DNA of 64,000 nt from Burkholderiales bacterium C2 (GCA_005503085.1 SCOI01000006.1:228997-292996); one strand, 5' to 3'. Positions 54,092-63,638 are shown, counted from the stretch's first letter. Notes: a model not told the origin generated them from the letters alone. Made by a program: numbers and translations.

Positions 54092-54646
54092 TTAGACGCG
54101 CTTGCGGTACTCATGCGTGCGGGTGTCGATTTCGATCTTGTCGCCCTGGGCCACGAAGATGGGCACCGGGATTTCGAAGCCGGTGGAGATCTTGGCCGGC
54201 TTGAGCACCTTGCCCGAGGTGTCGCCCTTGACGGCCGGCTCGGTCCAGGTCACTTCGCGCACCAGGCTGGTCGGCAGCTCGACCGAGATGGCCTTGCCTT
54301 CGTAGAACACCACTTCCACGGGCATCGCGTCTTCCAGATAGGACAGGGCGTCACCCATGTTCTCGGCTTCCACCTCGAACTGGTTGTATTCGGCGTCCAT
54401 GAAGGCGTACATCGGGTCGGCGAAGTAGGAGTAGGTGCACTCCTTCTTTTCCAGAATGATCTGGTCCATCTTGTCGTCGGCCTTGAACACGACTTCGGTG
54501 CCGGAGTTGTTCAGCAGGCTCTTGAGCTTCATGCGCACGGTGGCGGCATTGCGGCCACCGCGGCTGTATTCGGTCTTCAGCACGACCATCGGGTCCTTGC
54601 CGTGCATGATCACATTGCCGGCGCGGATTTCTTGAGCGATCTTCAT
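54092..54646 (-). CDS. efp: Elongation factor P, arginine-32 (rhamnosylated) type
   Basis: A 184-residue translation factor that relieves stalling at polyproline. The tip loop reads YSRGGRNAA, with Arg at position 32 where E. coli has Lys34. This is the form glycosylated with rhamnose by EarP. The three-barrel layout is intact, ending [17 protein letters not shown]. The earP gene lies directly upstream on the same strand. Confidence 0.98.
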   Translation of the reverse strand: MKIAQEIRAGNVIMHGKDPMVVLKTEYSRGGRNAATVRMKLKSLLNNSGTEVVFKADDKMDQIILEKKECTYSYFADPMYAFMDAEYNQFEVEAENMGDALSYLEDAMPVEVVFYEGKAISVELPTSLVREVTWTEPAVKGDTSGKVLKPAKISTGFEIPVPIFVAQGDKIEIDTRTHEYRKRV

Positions 54647-54771
54647 GAGTGTTCGGGTCCGTTGAGGGAGTCGTTGGAGTCGTGGTTGGGGGCTGGCTTG
54701 CTCTCGGACAGGTGAAAGCAGGTGCCCAGCGCGCGCCCGAAAACTCCCATGGCGCGGCAAAGCCCGAGATT

Positions 54772-55827
54772 TTAGCCTGAAACGCCGACGAAACGCAGCA
54801 GCTGGGCGCTCAGATCGGCTTGCGCTGCCAAATGCGCACGCCAGCGCTGTGCATGGCGCTGCGCGGCTTCGGCTTGCGGCAGGCCGGCCGGCCAGGCCGC
54901 CAAGCCATTCCAGGCGCGCCACAGGCCACGGCTGGCCGCGGCCAACTCTGCGGTCGCGCCGGCCAGCCACAAGTCCATGAAGGCTTCCAGCTTGGGGCCA
55001 TGGGCGCCGTCGTGCTGGGGATAGATCTGCCAGACAAAGGGCTTGGCTGCCCACTGGGCGCGCACAAAGGAATCTTCGCCGCGCACGAAGTTCAGATCGC
55101 AGGCCCACAGCAGGTGGTCGAACTCGGGCTGGCTCAGGTAGGACAGGGCCTGCCAGCGCAGCGTCGGCAGCAGCGCCAGCCCGGCGATCTGGGCCTGGGC
55201 CGCACCGGGGCAGACCAGCAGCAGGGTCGGCGTGTCGGCCAATGCCTGCAGCAGCGCCGGCAGCGCCGGGTTGGCATAGGCGAACAGGCTGACCAGGCGC
55301 TCGCCCGGCCGCGGCGCGATGCCTTGGGCGGCCCGCCAGGCGGGGGCGTCGAAGCGCTGCTGGCGCTGCAGCAACTCGGGCTCGCGCAGCAGGCCGCCGG
55401 TGTGCGGCGTGAAGCCGGGGTAGAAGAAGCGCTTGGACAGGCCGGCGCCGGGGCCGCTGAATTGCGGCGAGGCCAGGCCATGGCTGCGCTCGACATAGGA
55501 CTCGGCGCTGAGGTACTCCAGATTGATCCATTGCGGCGCTACCGGCCGAGCCGCCATGCGCGCAACAAAGGCCGGCGGCAGCTCGCAGCCAAAGGTCTCG
55601 ACGACGACATCGCCGACCGCCGCCGCGTGGTCGGCCTCGGCCCAGGCCAACACCTCGATACCTTGCGACGCGCCTCCGGGCGCCATCCAGGCCAGCGCCG
55701 AGGCATCATCGAGCCACAGCCGCACGGTCTGGCCGCGCGCTGCCAGATCGCGGGCCAGCCGCCAGCTCACGCCGATATCGCCATAGTTGTCGATCACGCG
55801 GCAGAACAGATCCCATTGCAATCTCAT
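54772..55827 (-). CDS. earP: EF-P arginine rhamnosyltransferase EarP
   Basis: A 351-residue GT-B glycosyltransferase (formerly DUF2331) that moves rhamnose from dTDP-rhamnose to Arg32 of EF-P. The N-terminal [17 protein letters not shown] contains the catalytic Asp region. The dTDP-rhamnose pocket is seen in [29 protein letters not shown] C-terminal segment. It precedes efp by 125 bp and diverges from uvrC with only 32 bp between starts. GATAAT ends 6 nt before the ATG. Confidence 0.96.
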   Translation of the reverse strand: MRLQWDLFCRVIDNYGDIGVSWRLARDLAARGQTVRLWLDDASALAWMAPGGASQGIEVLAWAEADHAAAVGDVVVETFGCELPPAFVARMAARPVAPQWINLEYLSAESYVERSHGLASPQFSGPGAGLSKRFFYPGFTPHTGGLLREPELLQRQQRFDAPAWRAAQGIAPRPGERLVSLFAYANPALPALLQALADTPTLLLVCPGAAQAQIAGLALLPTLRWQALSYLSQPEFDHLLWACDLNFVRGEDSFVRAQWAAKPFVWQIYPQHDGAHGPKLEAFMDLWLAGATAELAAASRGLWRAWNGLAAWPAGLPQAEAAQRHAQRWRAHLAAQADLSAQLLRFVGVSG

Positions 55828-55859
55828 CGCCGGATTATCTGGCGGCACAATCGCGCCCC

Positions 55860-57851
55860 ATGCAAGGCAGCAGCAACCCCTCCCAGACCGATACCACAGC
55901 GACACCCGAGCCGGCCGACGCCGAGCAGGCCGCGCGCGAGCTGCGCGCCCAGGTGCTGGCCGCTGTATTGGCCGAGGTGGCAGCCTTGCCGGGCCTGCCG
56001 GGCGTCTATCGCTATTTCGACGCCCAGGACCAGGTGCTCTATGTCGGCAAGGCCAAGAACCTGAAGAAGCGGGTCTCCAGCTATTTCCAGAAAGACCATG
56101 GCGGCACCCGCATCGGCATGATGGTCGCGCGTATCGCGCGGCTGCAGACCACGGTGGTGCGCACCGAGGCCGAGGCCTTGCTGCTGGAAAACAATCTGAT
56201 CAAGACGTTGAACCCGAAGTTCAACATCCTGTTCCGCGACGACAAGAGCTATCCCTATCTGAAGCTCAGCGGCCACGACTACCCGCGGGTCAGCTATTAC
56301 CGCGGCGCGGTCGACAAGCGGCACCGCTATTTCGGGCCGTTCCCGAGCGCCTGGGCGGTCAAGGAATCGATACAGCTGATACAGAAGGTGTTCCGGCTGC
56401 GCACCTGCGAGGACACGGTTTTCAACAACCGCAGCCGGCCCTGCCTGCTGTACCAGATCCGGCGCTGCTCGGGGCCTTGTGTGCCCGAGGGTCAGGGAGC
56501 GGAATACGGTCGCGATGTGCGCAATGCCGAGCGCTTTCTGCTGGGCGAGACGCAGGAGGTGATGGACGGGCTGCAGGCGCAGATGATGGCTTATGCGGAC
56601 GCGCTGCAGTTCGAGCTGGCGGCCGAGGTGCGCAACCAGATCAGCGCGCTGTCCAAGGTCTTGCAGCAGCAGGCGATGGACGAGAACAGCGCCACCGGGC
56701 GCGACCGCGATGTCGACATCCTGGCCGTCAAGGTGCAGGGCGGACGGGCCTGCGTCAATCTGGCAATGGTGCGGGGCGGGCGGCATCTGGGCGACCGGGC
56801 CTATTTCCCCAAGCATGTCGAGGACGCCACCGCGGTGGCGCTGGCCGATGATGATGAAGAGGGTCAGGCATCGAGCCGCTCCGCCCAGTCGCCGGAACGG
56901 CAGGTGCTGGAGGCCTTCATGGCCCAGCACTATCTGGACGCACAAGTGCCCTCGCTGATCGTCGTCAGCGACGAGGTCGATGCCGCGCTGGCCGAGGCCC
57001 TGACCCTGCAGGCCGGCTACAAGGTGACCACTCAGGCCCAGCCGCGCGGCCAGCGCCGCATCTGGCAGGAGATGTGCGTCAAGGGCGCCGAGCTGGCGCT
57101 GGCACGCTTGCTGTCGCAGGAGGGCTCGCAGCAGGCCCGCACCCAGGCGCTGATCGAGGCGCTGGACCTGAGCGTGCAGGAACTCGACAAGTTCCGCATC
57201 GAGTGCTTCGACATCAGCCACACGGCCGGCGAGGCGACGATGGCCTCCTGCGTCGTTTTCGAGGGTCACCAGATGCAAAGCGGCCAGTACCGGCGCTACA
57301 ACATCGAAGGCATCACCGGCGGCGACGACTATGCGGCAATGCGTCAGGTGCTGACGCGGCGCTACAGCAAGATGGCCGAGGCCGCCCAGCTGGGCACGGG
57401 CCGGCTGCCGGATCTGGTGCTGGTCGACGGCGGCAAGGGCCAGGTCTCGATGGCGCGTGAGGTGTTCGAGGAACTGGGCCTGGATCTGGCGCTGATCGTC
57501 GGCGTCGAGAAAGGTGAGGGCCGCAAGGTCGGGCTGGAAGAGCTGGTGTTCGCCGACGGCCGCGACAAGGTCTATCTGGGCCGCGACTCGGCGGCGCTGA
57601 TGCTGGTGGCCCAGATTCGCGACGAGGCGCACCGCTTTGCGATCACCGGCATGCGCGCCAAGCGCGCGGCGGTGCGCACCGGCGGCTCGAAGCTGGAGGA
57701 TGTGCCCGGTGTGGGGCCGAAAAAGCGCGCACAGTTGCTGCAGCGCTTCGGCGGTGTGCGTGGCGTGGCCGGCGCCAGCGTCGACGAGCTCTGCACGGTC
57801 AAGGGCGTCTCAAGAGAATTGGCAGAGGAGATTTATCGTGTTTTGCACTGA
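55860..57851 (+). CDS. uvrC: Excinuclease ABC subunit C
   Basis: A 663-residue nuclease making both incisions in nucleotide excision repair. The GIY-YIG domain ([20 protein letters not shown] near 42-61), the UVR motif ([17 protein letters not shown] near 245), the RNase H-like domain (FDISHTAGE and [11 protein letters not shown]) and a C-terminal helix-hairpin-helix ([19 protein letters not shown]) are all present. Residues 1-30 are an extra low-complexity start. The 3' end overlaps the next gene by 14 nt. Confidence 0.97.
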   Translation: MQGSSNPSQTDTTATPEPADAEQAARELRAQVLAAVLAEVAALPGLPGVYRYFDAQDQVLYVGKAKNLKKRVSSYFQKDHGGTRIGMMVARIARLQTTVVRTEAEALLLENNLIKTLNPKFNILFRDDKSYPYLKLSGHDYPRVSYYRGAVDKRHRYFGPFPSAWAVKESIQLIQKVFRLRTCEDTVFNNRSRPCLLYQIRRCSGPCVPEGQGAEYGRDVRNAERFLLGETQEVMDGLQAQMMAYADALQFELAAEVRNQISALSKVLQQQAMDENSATGRDRDVDILAVKVQGGRACVNLAMVRGGRHLGDRAYFPKHVEDATAVALADDDEEGQASSRSAQSPERQVLEAFMAQHYLDAQVPSLIVVSDEVDAALAEALTLQAGYKVTTQAQPRGQRRIWQEMCVKGAELALARLLSQEGSQQARTQALIEALDLSVQELDKFRIECFDISHTAGEATMASCVVFEGHQMQSGQYRRYNIEGITGGDDYAAMRQVLTRRYSKMAEAAQLGTGRLPDLVLVDGGKGQVSMAREVFEELGLDLALIVGVEKGEGRKVGLEELVFADGRDKVYLGRDSAALMLVAQIRDEAHRFAITGMRAKRAAVRTGGSKLEDVPGVGPKKRAQLLQRFGGVRGVAGASVDELCTVKGVSRELAEEIYRVLH

Positions 57852-58386
57852 ACAAGAGGGCCGCTGGCAACGCGCCGCACGCGGGCTGGGCCTGGGAGCG
57901 CTGCTGGCGCTGGTCGGCTGCTCGGGCCCGCGGGCGCCGGTGCCGCCGCCGGCATCGACCGCCCAGCCCAGCGGCTCGGCGCCGTCGGCCGCCAGCCCCG
58001 AGCTGCCAGGCAAGGCGCCGGGCCAGCCGGCGCCGCTGGTGCTGGAGCCGCCCAAGCCGGTGCGTACCGCCGTGGAGCTGCGTCTGCAGGCGGCCTACCG
58101 GCTGATCGTCGCGAACCCGGACCGCGTCTATATGGGCGAGGTGCCCGAGCCCTTGCTGGCGATCCCGGTGCTGGAGATCGAGCTGTTTTCCGACGGCCGC
58201 GTCAAGCACATCCATGTGCTGCGCAAGCCCGGTCAGGCGCTGGACACGGTGCAGCTGGCGATCGATGCGGTGCACCGCGCCGCACCGTTCGGCGATGTCT
58301 CGCGCATGCCCAAGCCCTGGAAGTTCAGCGAGACCTTTTTGTTCAACAACCAGCGCAAGTTCAAACCGCGCACGCTCGATCAGTGA
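57838..58386 (+). CDS. Lipoprotein with TonB-C-like domain
   Basis: A 182-residue envelope protein starting with GTG at 57838, inside the end of uvrC; GAGGAG lies 8 nt upstream and supports this start. The lipobox is LLALVGC. A Pro/Ser/Ala linker of about 45 residues follows, then a domain resembling the TonB C-terminus ([20 protein letters not shown], then [21 protein letters not shown]). It may be a periplasm-spanning partner of unknown system. It lies between uvrC and pgsA, where a similar gene occurs in relatives. Confidence 0.8.
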   Translation: MFCTEQEGRWQRAARGLGLGALLALVGCSGPRAPVPPPASTAQPSGSAPSAASPELPGKAPGQPAPLVLEPPKPVRTAVELRLQAAYRLIVANPDRVYMGEVPEPLLAIPVLEIELFSDGRVKHIHVLRKPGQALDTVQLAIDAVHRAAPFGDVSRMPKPWKFSETFLFNNQRKFKPRTLDQ

Positions 58387-58460
58387 GCCAGGCTCGGCAT
58401 TAATGAGACAAAGTCGGTGCCCGTCTCGGGCGCTGCACGGTAATTGGGCACAATGCCCGC

Positions 58461-59027
58461 ATGTTCTTCACGCTGCCAACCCTGTTCACCTGGGCCCGGA
58501 TCCTCGCGATCCCGCTGATCGTCGGGGTGTACTACCTCGACCTGCTGCCGGCGCACCAGAATCTGTTTGCCACCGTGCTCTTTGTGGTGGTCGCGCTGAC
58601 CGACTGGCTGGACGGCTATCTGGCCCGCAAGCTCAACCAGACCTCGGCCTTCGGCGCCTTCCTGGACCCGGTGGCCGACAAGATCCTGGTCTGCGCGGCC
58701 CTGCTGGTGCTGCTGGAGCTGCAGCGCGTCAATGCCATGGTCGCCCTGGTCATCATCGGCCGCGAGATCACCATTTCGGCGCTGCGCGAGTGGATGGCAC
58801 AGATCGGTGCCTCGCGCAGCGTGGCCGTGCACATGGTGGGCAAGCTCAAGACCACGGTGCAGATGGTGGCCATCCCCTTCCTGCTTTATGACGGCCGCCT
58901 GTTCGACCTGATCCCGACCCGTGAGTGGGGGACCTGGCTGATCTATGCGGCCGTCGTGCTGACCATCTGGTCCATGGTCTATTACCTGCAAAAAGCCCTG
59001 CCAGAAATCCGTGCCAAGGCCAAGTGA
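58461..59027 (+). CDS. pgsA: CDP-diacylglycerol-glycerol-3-phosphate 3-phosphatidyltransferase
   Basis: A 188-residue inner-membrane enzyme making phosphatidylglycerol phosphate, the committed step to phosphatidylglycerol and cardiolipin. The CDP-alcohol phosphatidyltransferase motif D-G-x2-A-R-x8-G-x3-D-x3-D is exact: DGYLARKLNQTSAFGAFLDP followed by VADK. Start FTLPTLFTWARILAIPLIV is typical. Four to five helices. CACAAT ends 7 nt before the ATG. Confidence 0.97.
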   Translation: MFFTLPTLFTWARILAIPLIVGVYYLDLLPAHQNLFATVLFVVVALTDWLDGYLARKLNQTSAFGAFLDPVADKILVCAALLVLLELQRVNAMVALVIIGREITISALREWMAQIGASRSVAVHMVGKLKTTVQMVAIPFLLYDGRLFDLIPTREWGTWLIYAAVVLTIWSMVYYLQKALPEIRAKAK

Positions 59028-59266
59028 GGCTGCGCTTTTGGGCTGTCTGTTTGGCGCTTTCTGGGCGCATGGGCGACCGCCGACGCACTCATTTGTATCG
59101 GGACTTTTCCTGGCTCAGCAGCCCGGATGATTGCGTCTAGAATCCGCTTCCCCGCAGGTTCGCCGGCGCTGGCGTGCCAGGATGGACGCGGCTGGTGTCC
59201 TGGCGGCCCAGACAGGACGTCGCCTTCGTTGCCGCGTTTTTGCAAAACCTTTTGAGGGGATTCTTT

Positions 59267-59539
59267 GTGAACAAGTCCGAACTGATCGAGCACATCGCCA
59301 AGCAGGCCGACATCTCCAAGGCGGCGGCAGGGCGAGCGCTGGAGGCGCTGATTGGCGGTGTGAAGACGACGCTGAAGAAGAATGGCAGCGTTTCTCTGGT
59401 AGGCTTCGGCACCTTCAGTGTGACCAAGCGCGCCGCGCGCACCGGTCGCAACCCGCGCACCGGCGACACGATCAAGATCAAGTCGGCCAAGGTCCCGAAG
59501 TTCCGTCCCGGCAAGGCGCTCAAGGACGCGGTGAACTGA
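59267..59539 (+). CDS. hup: HU-family DNA-binding protein
   Basis: A 90-residue nucleoid protein bending DNA as a dimer. Start is GTG ([11 protein letters not shown]), with GAGGGG just upstream. The DNA-binding arm [21 protein letters not shown] and the end [25 protein letters not shown] tail are canonical. The 239 bp upstream shows TAGAAT (59138-59143) as a possible -10. A tRNA-Val gene begins 17 bp after the stop and is probably co-transcribed. Confidence 0.97.
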   Translation: MNKSELIEHIAKQADISKAAAGRALEALIGGVKTTLKKNGSVSLVGFGTFSVTKRAARTGRNPRTGDTIKIKSAKVPKFRPGKALKDAVN

Positions 59540-59556
59540 AGAATCCCGGATCAACC

Positions 59557-59632
59557 GGGTGCTTAGCTCAGTTGGTAGAGCGGCTCCCTTACACGGAGTA
59601 GGTCAGCGGTTCGAGCCCGTTAGCACCCACCA
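59557..59632 (+). tRNA. tRNA-Val (anticodon TAC)
   Basis: A 76-nt tRNA with encoded CCA. Acceptor GGGTGCT/AGCACCC, D-stem GCTC/GAGC, anticodon loop CTTACAC (anticodon TAC), T-loop TTCGAGC. It lies just after the HU gene. Confidence 0.95.
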
Positions 59633-59684
59633 AGTCTTGCCCGCCCCGAGGTGGCGCGGGCCGAGGCTAGAATCACATCCGATG

Positions 59685-59712
59685 CAAAGGCGAACCCAGG
59701 TTCGCCTTTGTC
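59685..59712 (+). terminator. Terminator after tRNA-Val
   Basis: An 11-bp stem (59685-59695 with 59700-59710) and loop CCAG. The right arm ends CCTTTG and is followed by a T-containing tail. It would end the HU/tRNA-Val transcript before ppiD. Confidence 0.6.
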
Positions 59713-59777
59713 GTGTTTGAGCAGCGCCCGGTCGTGGCCATGCCGGCGCGCACCGCAATGCCTGTTTGAGGTCTTTG

Positions 59778-61691
59778 ATGTTTGAATTCGTCCGTAAGCA
59801 CAATCGCCTGTTCCAGTTCATCCTGCTGATCCTGATCGTGCCCGCCTTCGTGCTGGTCGGCCTGGAGGGTTACAGCAGCTTCATGGATGGCAGCAATGCC
59901 GGCGTGGCCAGCGTCAATGGTCGCAAGATCACGCAGGCCGAGTGGGACGCCACGCACCGCGAGCAGATGGAGCGCATGCGCGCCCAGATGCCCAACCTCG
60001 ACGTCAAGCTGTTCGACTCGCCCGAGGCGCGTCAGCAGTCGCTGGACTCGCTGGTGCGTGAGCGCGTGATGCAGGCGGCCGCTCAGGGTCAGCATCTGGT
60101 GGTCAGCGACGAGCGCCTGCAGCAGCTGTTCCGCAGCGACCCGCAGCTCGCCTTCCTGCGCAACCCGGACGGCACGGTCAACAAGAATCTGCTGATCGCC
60201 CAGGGCATGAGCTCGGAGATGTTCGCCCAGCGCCTGCGTCAAGACCTGACCCTGCGCCAGGTGATGATGGGTGTGGGCGGCTCGGCGCTGGCCGGCAAGG
60301 CCAATGCGGCGGTGGCCTTCGATGCCTTGCTGCAGCAGCGCGAACTGCAACTGCAGCGCATCGAGGCCAAGGACTTCCTGGCCCAGGTCAACCCCAGCGA
60401 TGCCGAGATCGAGGCCTTCTACAAGGAACCGGCCAATAACGCGCGCTTCCAGCTGCCCGAGACCGCCAGCATCGAGTACCTGGTGCTGGACCTGCAGGCG
60501 CTGAAGTCCGATGTCAGCGTCAGCGACGAGGATCTGCGCAAGTACTACGCCGAGAACCAGTCGCGCTACACCGTGGCCGAGGAGCGCCGCGCCAGCCATA
60601 TCCTGATCAAGGCCGACAAGGACGCGCCCGCCGCCGAGCGCAGCAAGGCCAAGGCCCGCGCCGAGGAACTGCTGGCCGAGGCACGCAAGAACCCGGCCGG
60701 CTTCGCCGATCTGGCCCGCAAGAATTCGCAGGATGAAGGCTCGGCGCCCAATGGCGGCGATCTGGACTTCTTTGCCCGCGGCGCCATGGTCAAGCCCTTC
60801 GAGGATGCGGCCTATGCGCTCAAGCAGGGCGAGATCAGCAATGTGGTCGAGTCCGATTTCGGCTACCACGTGATCCAGCTGACCGGCCTGCGCGGCGGCG
60901 ACAAGAAGAGCTTCGAGGCGGTGCGTCCCGAGCTCGAAGACGAGGTGCGCCGCCAGCAGGCGCAAAAGCGCTACACCGAGGTGGCCGAGCAGTTCAGCAA
61001 CACCGTCTATGAGCAGTCCGACAGTCTGAAGCCGGCGGCCGACAAGCTCAAGCTGAGCATCCAGACCGCCATCGTGCAGCGCGCTCCGGCGCCCGGCGCT
61101 AGCGGTCCGCTGGCTTCGGCCAAGCTGCTGGAGGCCGTGTTCGGCAATGAGGCGCTGCGCAACAAGCGCAATACCGAGGCGGTCGAGACGGCGCCCAACC
61201 AGCTGACGGCTGCCCGCGTCGTGCAGCACAACCCGGCCCGCCTGCCGGCCCTGGCCGATGTGAAGCCGCAGGTGCGCGCCCAGCTGATGCAAAAGCGCGC
61301 CACCGAGCTGGCCATCAAGCAGGGCCAGGAGCGCTTGGCGGCGCTGCAGAAGTCCGGCGATGCCGCCGGTCTGGATGCGCCCGTCGTCGTTTCCCGTGCC
61401 AAGCCGGCCAATCTGTCGCAGAAGGTGCTGAACGAAGTGCTGCGCGCCGATGCCAGCAAGCTGCCGGCCTATGTCGGTGTCGACAGCGGCGAGGGCGCCT
61501 ATGTGCTGGTGCGCATCAACAAGCTGCTGCCGCGCGACCCGGCCGTGATCGACGAGCAACGCGCCAGCCAGCAGTACGCGCAGGCCTGGACGGCGGCCGA
61601 GTCGGAGGCCTATTACAAGGCGCTGAAGACCCACTACAAGACCAAGGTCACGGTGCCTGCCGCTGCCGCCGCATCGGCGCCTGCTCCTTGA
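59778..61691 (+). CDS. ppiD: Peptidyl-prolyl isomerase PpiD
   Basis: A 637-residue periplasmic chaperone anchored by one N-terminal helix (LFQFILLILIVPAFVLVGLE) beside the Sec translocon. A SurA_N-like chaperone domain follows (NGRKITQAEWDATHREQ onward). A parvulin domain lies near residues 268-370 (RRASHILIKADKDAPAAERS, GGDLDFFARGAMVKPFEDAA, GYHVIQLTG), then a long helical C-terminal part. I chose MFEFVRK at 59778. The HU-tRNA-Val-ppiD order resembles the lon-hup-ppiD locus of other Proteobacteria. Confidence 0.95.
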   Translation: MFEFVRKHNRLFQFILLILIVPAFVLVGLEGYSSFMDGSNAGVASVNGRKITQAEWDATHREQMERMRAQMPNLDVKLFDSPEARQQSLDSLVRERVMQAAAQGQHLVVSDERLQQLFRSDPQLAFLRNPDGTVNKNLLIAQGMSSEMFAQRLRQDLTLRQVMMGVGGSALAGKANAAVAFDALLQQRELQLQRIEAKDFLAQVNPSDAEIEAFYKEPANNARFQLPETASIEYLVLDLQALKSDVSVSDEDLRKYYAENQSRYTVAEERRASHILIKADKDAPAAERSKAKARAEELLAEARKNPAGFADLARKNSQDEGSAPNGGDLDFFARGAMVKPFEDAAYALKQGEISNVVESDFGYHVIQLTGLRGGDKKSFEAVRPELEDEVRRQQAQKRYTEVAEQFSNTVYEQSDSLKPAADKLKLSIQTAIVQRAPAPGASGPLASAKLLEAVFGNEALRNKRNTEAVETAPNQLTAARVVQHNPARLPALADVKPQVRAQLMQKRATELAIKQGQERLAALQKSGDAAGLDAPVVVSRAKPANLSQKVLNEVLRADASKLPAYVGVDSGEGAYVLVRINKLLPRDPAVIDEQRASQQYAQAWTAAESEAYYKALKTHYKTKVTVPAAAAASAPAP

Positions 61692-61729
61692 TGGACTGAA
61701 TAAATTTTGGCGGTTTGGAAAGAAATCTC

Positions 61730-61758
61730 TTCTCATACCGCTGAAGTCTGCCTATAAT
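61730..61758 (+). promoter_or_regulatory. Promoter of tRNA-His
   Basis: TTCTCA (61730-61735), a 17-bp spacer and a perfect TATAAT (61753-61758). Transcription would start about 6 nt before the mature tRNA 5' end. Confidence 0.65.
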
Positions 61759-61770
61759 CATAGGCTCAGC

Positions 61771-61847
61771 GGTGGTTGTAGCTCAGTTGGTAGAGTCCAG
61801 GATTGTGATTCCTGTTGTCGTGGGTTCGAGTCCCATCAGCCACCCCA
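61771..61847 (+). tRNA. tRNA-His (anticodon GTG); integration site of the flanking element
   Basis: A 77-nt tRNA with the extra 5' G at position -1 (61771) opposite C73, the histidine identity feature. The anticodon loop is ATTGTGATT-like with GTG, and the T-loop is TTCGAGT. CCA is encoded. A tyrosine-recombinase gene ends 94 bp downstream and faces it, the usual arrangement when an element has integrated at a tRNA 3' end. Confidence 0.96.
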
Positions 61848-61856
61848 AAAAATGTG

Positions 61857-61891
61857 AACGCCGACAAGCACTTATGTTTGTCGGCGTTTTT
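61857..61891 (+). terminator. Rho-independent terminator after tRNA-His
   Basis: An 11-bp stem (61857-61867 with 61878-61888), a 10-nt loop, then T residues. It protects the integrated element from tRNA read-through. Confidence 0.8.
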
Positions 61892-61913
61892 CATTGGGCC
61901 TCATAAGTTGGCT

Positions 61914-61936
61914 CATATTCCAAAATTTGGAATATG
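61914..61936. repeat. 23-bp near-perfect palindrome between tRNA-His and the integrase gene
   Basis: Arms CATATTCCAAA (61914-61924) and TTTGGAATATG (61926-61936) around one central base. Just before it, GGCCTCATA and GGCTCATA form an imperfect direct repeat (from 61898 and 61910). Being 5 bp past the integrase stop and 67 bp past the tRNA, it may be a recombinase or accessory-factor site within the left attachment region. Confidence 0.6.
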
Positions 61937-61940
61937 CCGG

Positions 61941-62984
61941 TCAGTTTGAAGACCGCTTCACGACCTTGTTTCGGTCGTATACCCGCGCTGTCGTCTCCGG
62001 GTTCTTGTGCAGGTCCGGTAGCTTCCCGGTCAAGCTCTTGTGCTCGGTCGTGTAGTACGCGCGCAGGTCGTGAAAGGTGAAGCGGGTTTCCTGCGTGATC
62101 ACCTTCTCAGCGATCGCCGCGCGCACGACGCGCCCCCAGAGGGTCTTGAAACCTCGGGCTGAATAGGCGTTGTTGTCGCGCGTCGGGAACACGTACAGGC
62201 ATTCACGGTCCGGCCGGATGGCTTTGAGCTCGGCCAGGCAGGCCGCCAGCGCCGGCTTGATCTCGATCTCCTCGATCACCTCGCCGCGCTTCTTGCCGCG
62301 CTGCTTGGCCCGCTTGATCCGGATCAGGCCGGCGGCCTCGTCGACCTGGGGCCATACCAGGTCCAGGAACTCGGCCTGTCGGTTTCCGGCCAGCGAGGCA
62401 TAGCGCGCAGCCAAGCCGATGATGCGGCGCTGCGGTGTCTGCTTGGCGACCCACGCCAGGAACCTGGCCAGCACCAGCGCGTCGGGCGCCTCGGTCTTGG
62501 GCTCCTCGATGTTCGGCCGGACGTACTTGGCCGGGTTCTCTTTGCAGACACCCAGGTCGATGCCGTGGGCGAACAGGTTGCTCAGCAGCGACTTTTCCCG
62601 GTTGGCCCGGGTCTCCGCGTCGGCCCGGTGCTCGCGCACGTAGTAGGCGATCATGGTCGCGTCGATGCCGGCGATTCGCCGGTGGCCGAAGCAGTCCAGG
62701 ATGGGGATGGCGCACTGCCTGTAATCGGTCTGCGTGGCCGGCGCCAGGCGCTTGAAGCGCTTGGACTCCTGGTATTTCTCCCAGACCCATTTGACCGTGC
62801 CGGTGTCAGGCGCCTCGCCCAGCAGGTCCAGCACCTGGCGGATCGCGTCCAGCCGGTCATGGCCCAGAGAAATGGGCTTCTTGCCGACCGGGTGGTAGCG
62901 GTAGAGGGTCTTTTTCTTGCCAGGGATCGCCTCCATGCGGGGCAGCAGCCCCTCGGCGGATCTGCGGTCGCGGGTTCGTGTCAT
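61941..62984 (-). CDS. int: Tyrosine recombinase / phage-type integrase
   Basis: A 347-residue integrase. An N-terminal arm-binding-like part (RYHPVGKKPISLGHDRL) and a core-binding SAM-like domain near residues 65-150 precede the catalytic domain. The catalytic residues sit in GNRQAEFLDL (Arg, near 200), KRAKQRGKKRGE (Lys), FHDLRAYYTT (His-x-x-Arg near 303), LHKNPETTARVY (second His and the Tyr near 338). It faces tRNA-His. Its start overlaps the DUF4224 gene by 4 nt. It belongs to a prophage or island extending right of the window. Confidence 0.95.
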   Translation of the reverse strand: MTRTRDRRSAEGLLPRMEAIPGKKKTLYRYHPVGKKPISLGHDRLDAIRQVLDLLGEAPDTGTVKWVWEKYQESKRFKRLAPATQTDYRQCAIPILDCFGHRRIAGIDATMIAYYVREHRADAETRANREKSLLSNLFAHGIDLGVCKENPAKYVRPNIEEPKTEAPDALVLARFLAWVAKQTPQRRIIGLAARYASLAGNRQAEFLDLVWPQVDEAAGLIRIKRAKQRGKKRGEVIEEIEIKPALAACLAELKAIRPDRECLYVFPTRDNNAYSARGFKTLWGRVVRAAIAEKVITQETRFTFHDLRAYYTTEHKSLTGKLPDLHKNPETTARVYDRNKVVKRSSN

Positions 62985-63262
62985 CGTCTTCTCGGTTTGC
63001 CCCAGTTGGGCGGCGCTTCCGTGGGAGTGTCGGAGCCTGGCAGAGTACCGGCCCGGCGCGCCAGCAGCGCGCGCTCGTATGCGCCCCAGGTCAGGCTGGG
63101 CCGGCCGTCGGCCTTGATCGCCGGCTCAATGGCCAGGTGCTGACGAACCCATGAGACCTGCTTGCTGGGCGACGAGAAGCCCGACACGTTGGTCAGCTCC
63201 TGCTTTGTCATGCAGCGCTGGCCGATGCCTGCGTCTGCAATCTCGGCAATCGACGCCGTCAT
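62981..63262 (-). CDS. DUF4224 protein, possible recombination directionality factor
   Basis: A 93-residue protein. MTKQELTNVSGFSSPSKQVSWVR-type core near residues 17-40 (about: M-T-K-x-E-L, G-x-x-S-x-x-x-Q, then W) is the DUF4224 pattern, found beside phage integrases. The short winged-helix-like size suggests DNA binding, perhaps excisionase activity, but that is inference. The stop overlaps the integrase start, and its start overlaps the stop of the small membrane protein. Confidence 0.8.
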   Translation of the reverse strand: MTASIAEIADAGIGQRCMTKQELTNVSGFSSPSKQVSWVRQHLAIEPAIKADGRPSLTWGAYERALLARRAGTLPGSDTPTEAPPNWGKPRRR

Positions 63263-63417
63263 GGCAAGGCCGCCAGCACCAGGGCCGCCAGGCCGCCGCC
63301 GACGATCAGGGCAGCCAGACCGAGGATCGACCACAGCACGGCCGGGGTCATCGGCCGGCTGCCCAGCCAGATCACGCCGGCCACGCCGGCGGCCAGGATG
63401 CAAATGAGGGTTCTCAA
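63259..63417 (-). CDS. Small two-helix membrane protein of the element
   Basis: A 52-residue protein with two hydrophobic helices (LICILAAGVAGVIWLGS and LWSILGLAALIVGGGLAALV). It starts with TTG at 63417; AGGAGG lies 7 nt upstream, which decides the start and shows the gene is real despite its size. Four-base overlaps tie it to the genes on both sides. Function unknown; similar sizes occur among phage membrane proteins. Confidence 0.65.
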   Translation of the reverse strand: MRTLICILAAGVAGVIWLGSRPMTPAVLWSILGLAALIVGGGLAALVLAALP

Positions 63418-63638
63418 GGCTTGACCTCCTGTGCTGCCCCTTGGGTGGCAAGAGCAGCGGCTCGGGCGGTTGCGATCTTTCGCAGATGTGCGCGAGCGTT
63501 TGCAAATGCGCGCTTGTATCCAGCGGTGATCTGCGCCTGGGTCTTTCCGGCGTAGCACTCATGATGCCAAGTTCCGTTGATGACGCCGCAGACGCAAGGC
63601 GTGTAGCCAAGGGTGCGTTCTACTTCGTGGTCTGTCAT
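63414..63638 (-). CDS. Small phage protein with a possible zinc-binding motif
   Basis: A 74-residue protein. TPCVCGVINGTWHHECYAG holds a C-x-C-x8-H-H-x-C arrangement that could bind zinc. The rest is a basic helix (ITAGYKRAFANARAHLRKIATARA). Start at MTDHEV (63638) is preceded by AAGGGG and overlaps the stop of the gene before it by 4 nt. No family name recognised. Confidence 0.6.
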   Translation of the reverse strand: MTDHEVERTLGYTPCVCGVINGTWHHECYAGKTQAQITAGYKRAFANARAHLRKIATARAAALATQGAAQEVKP

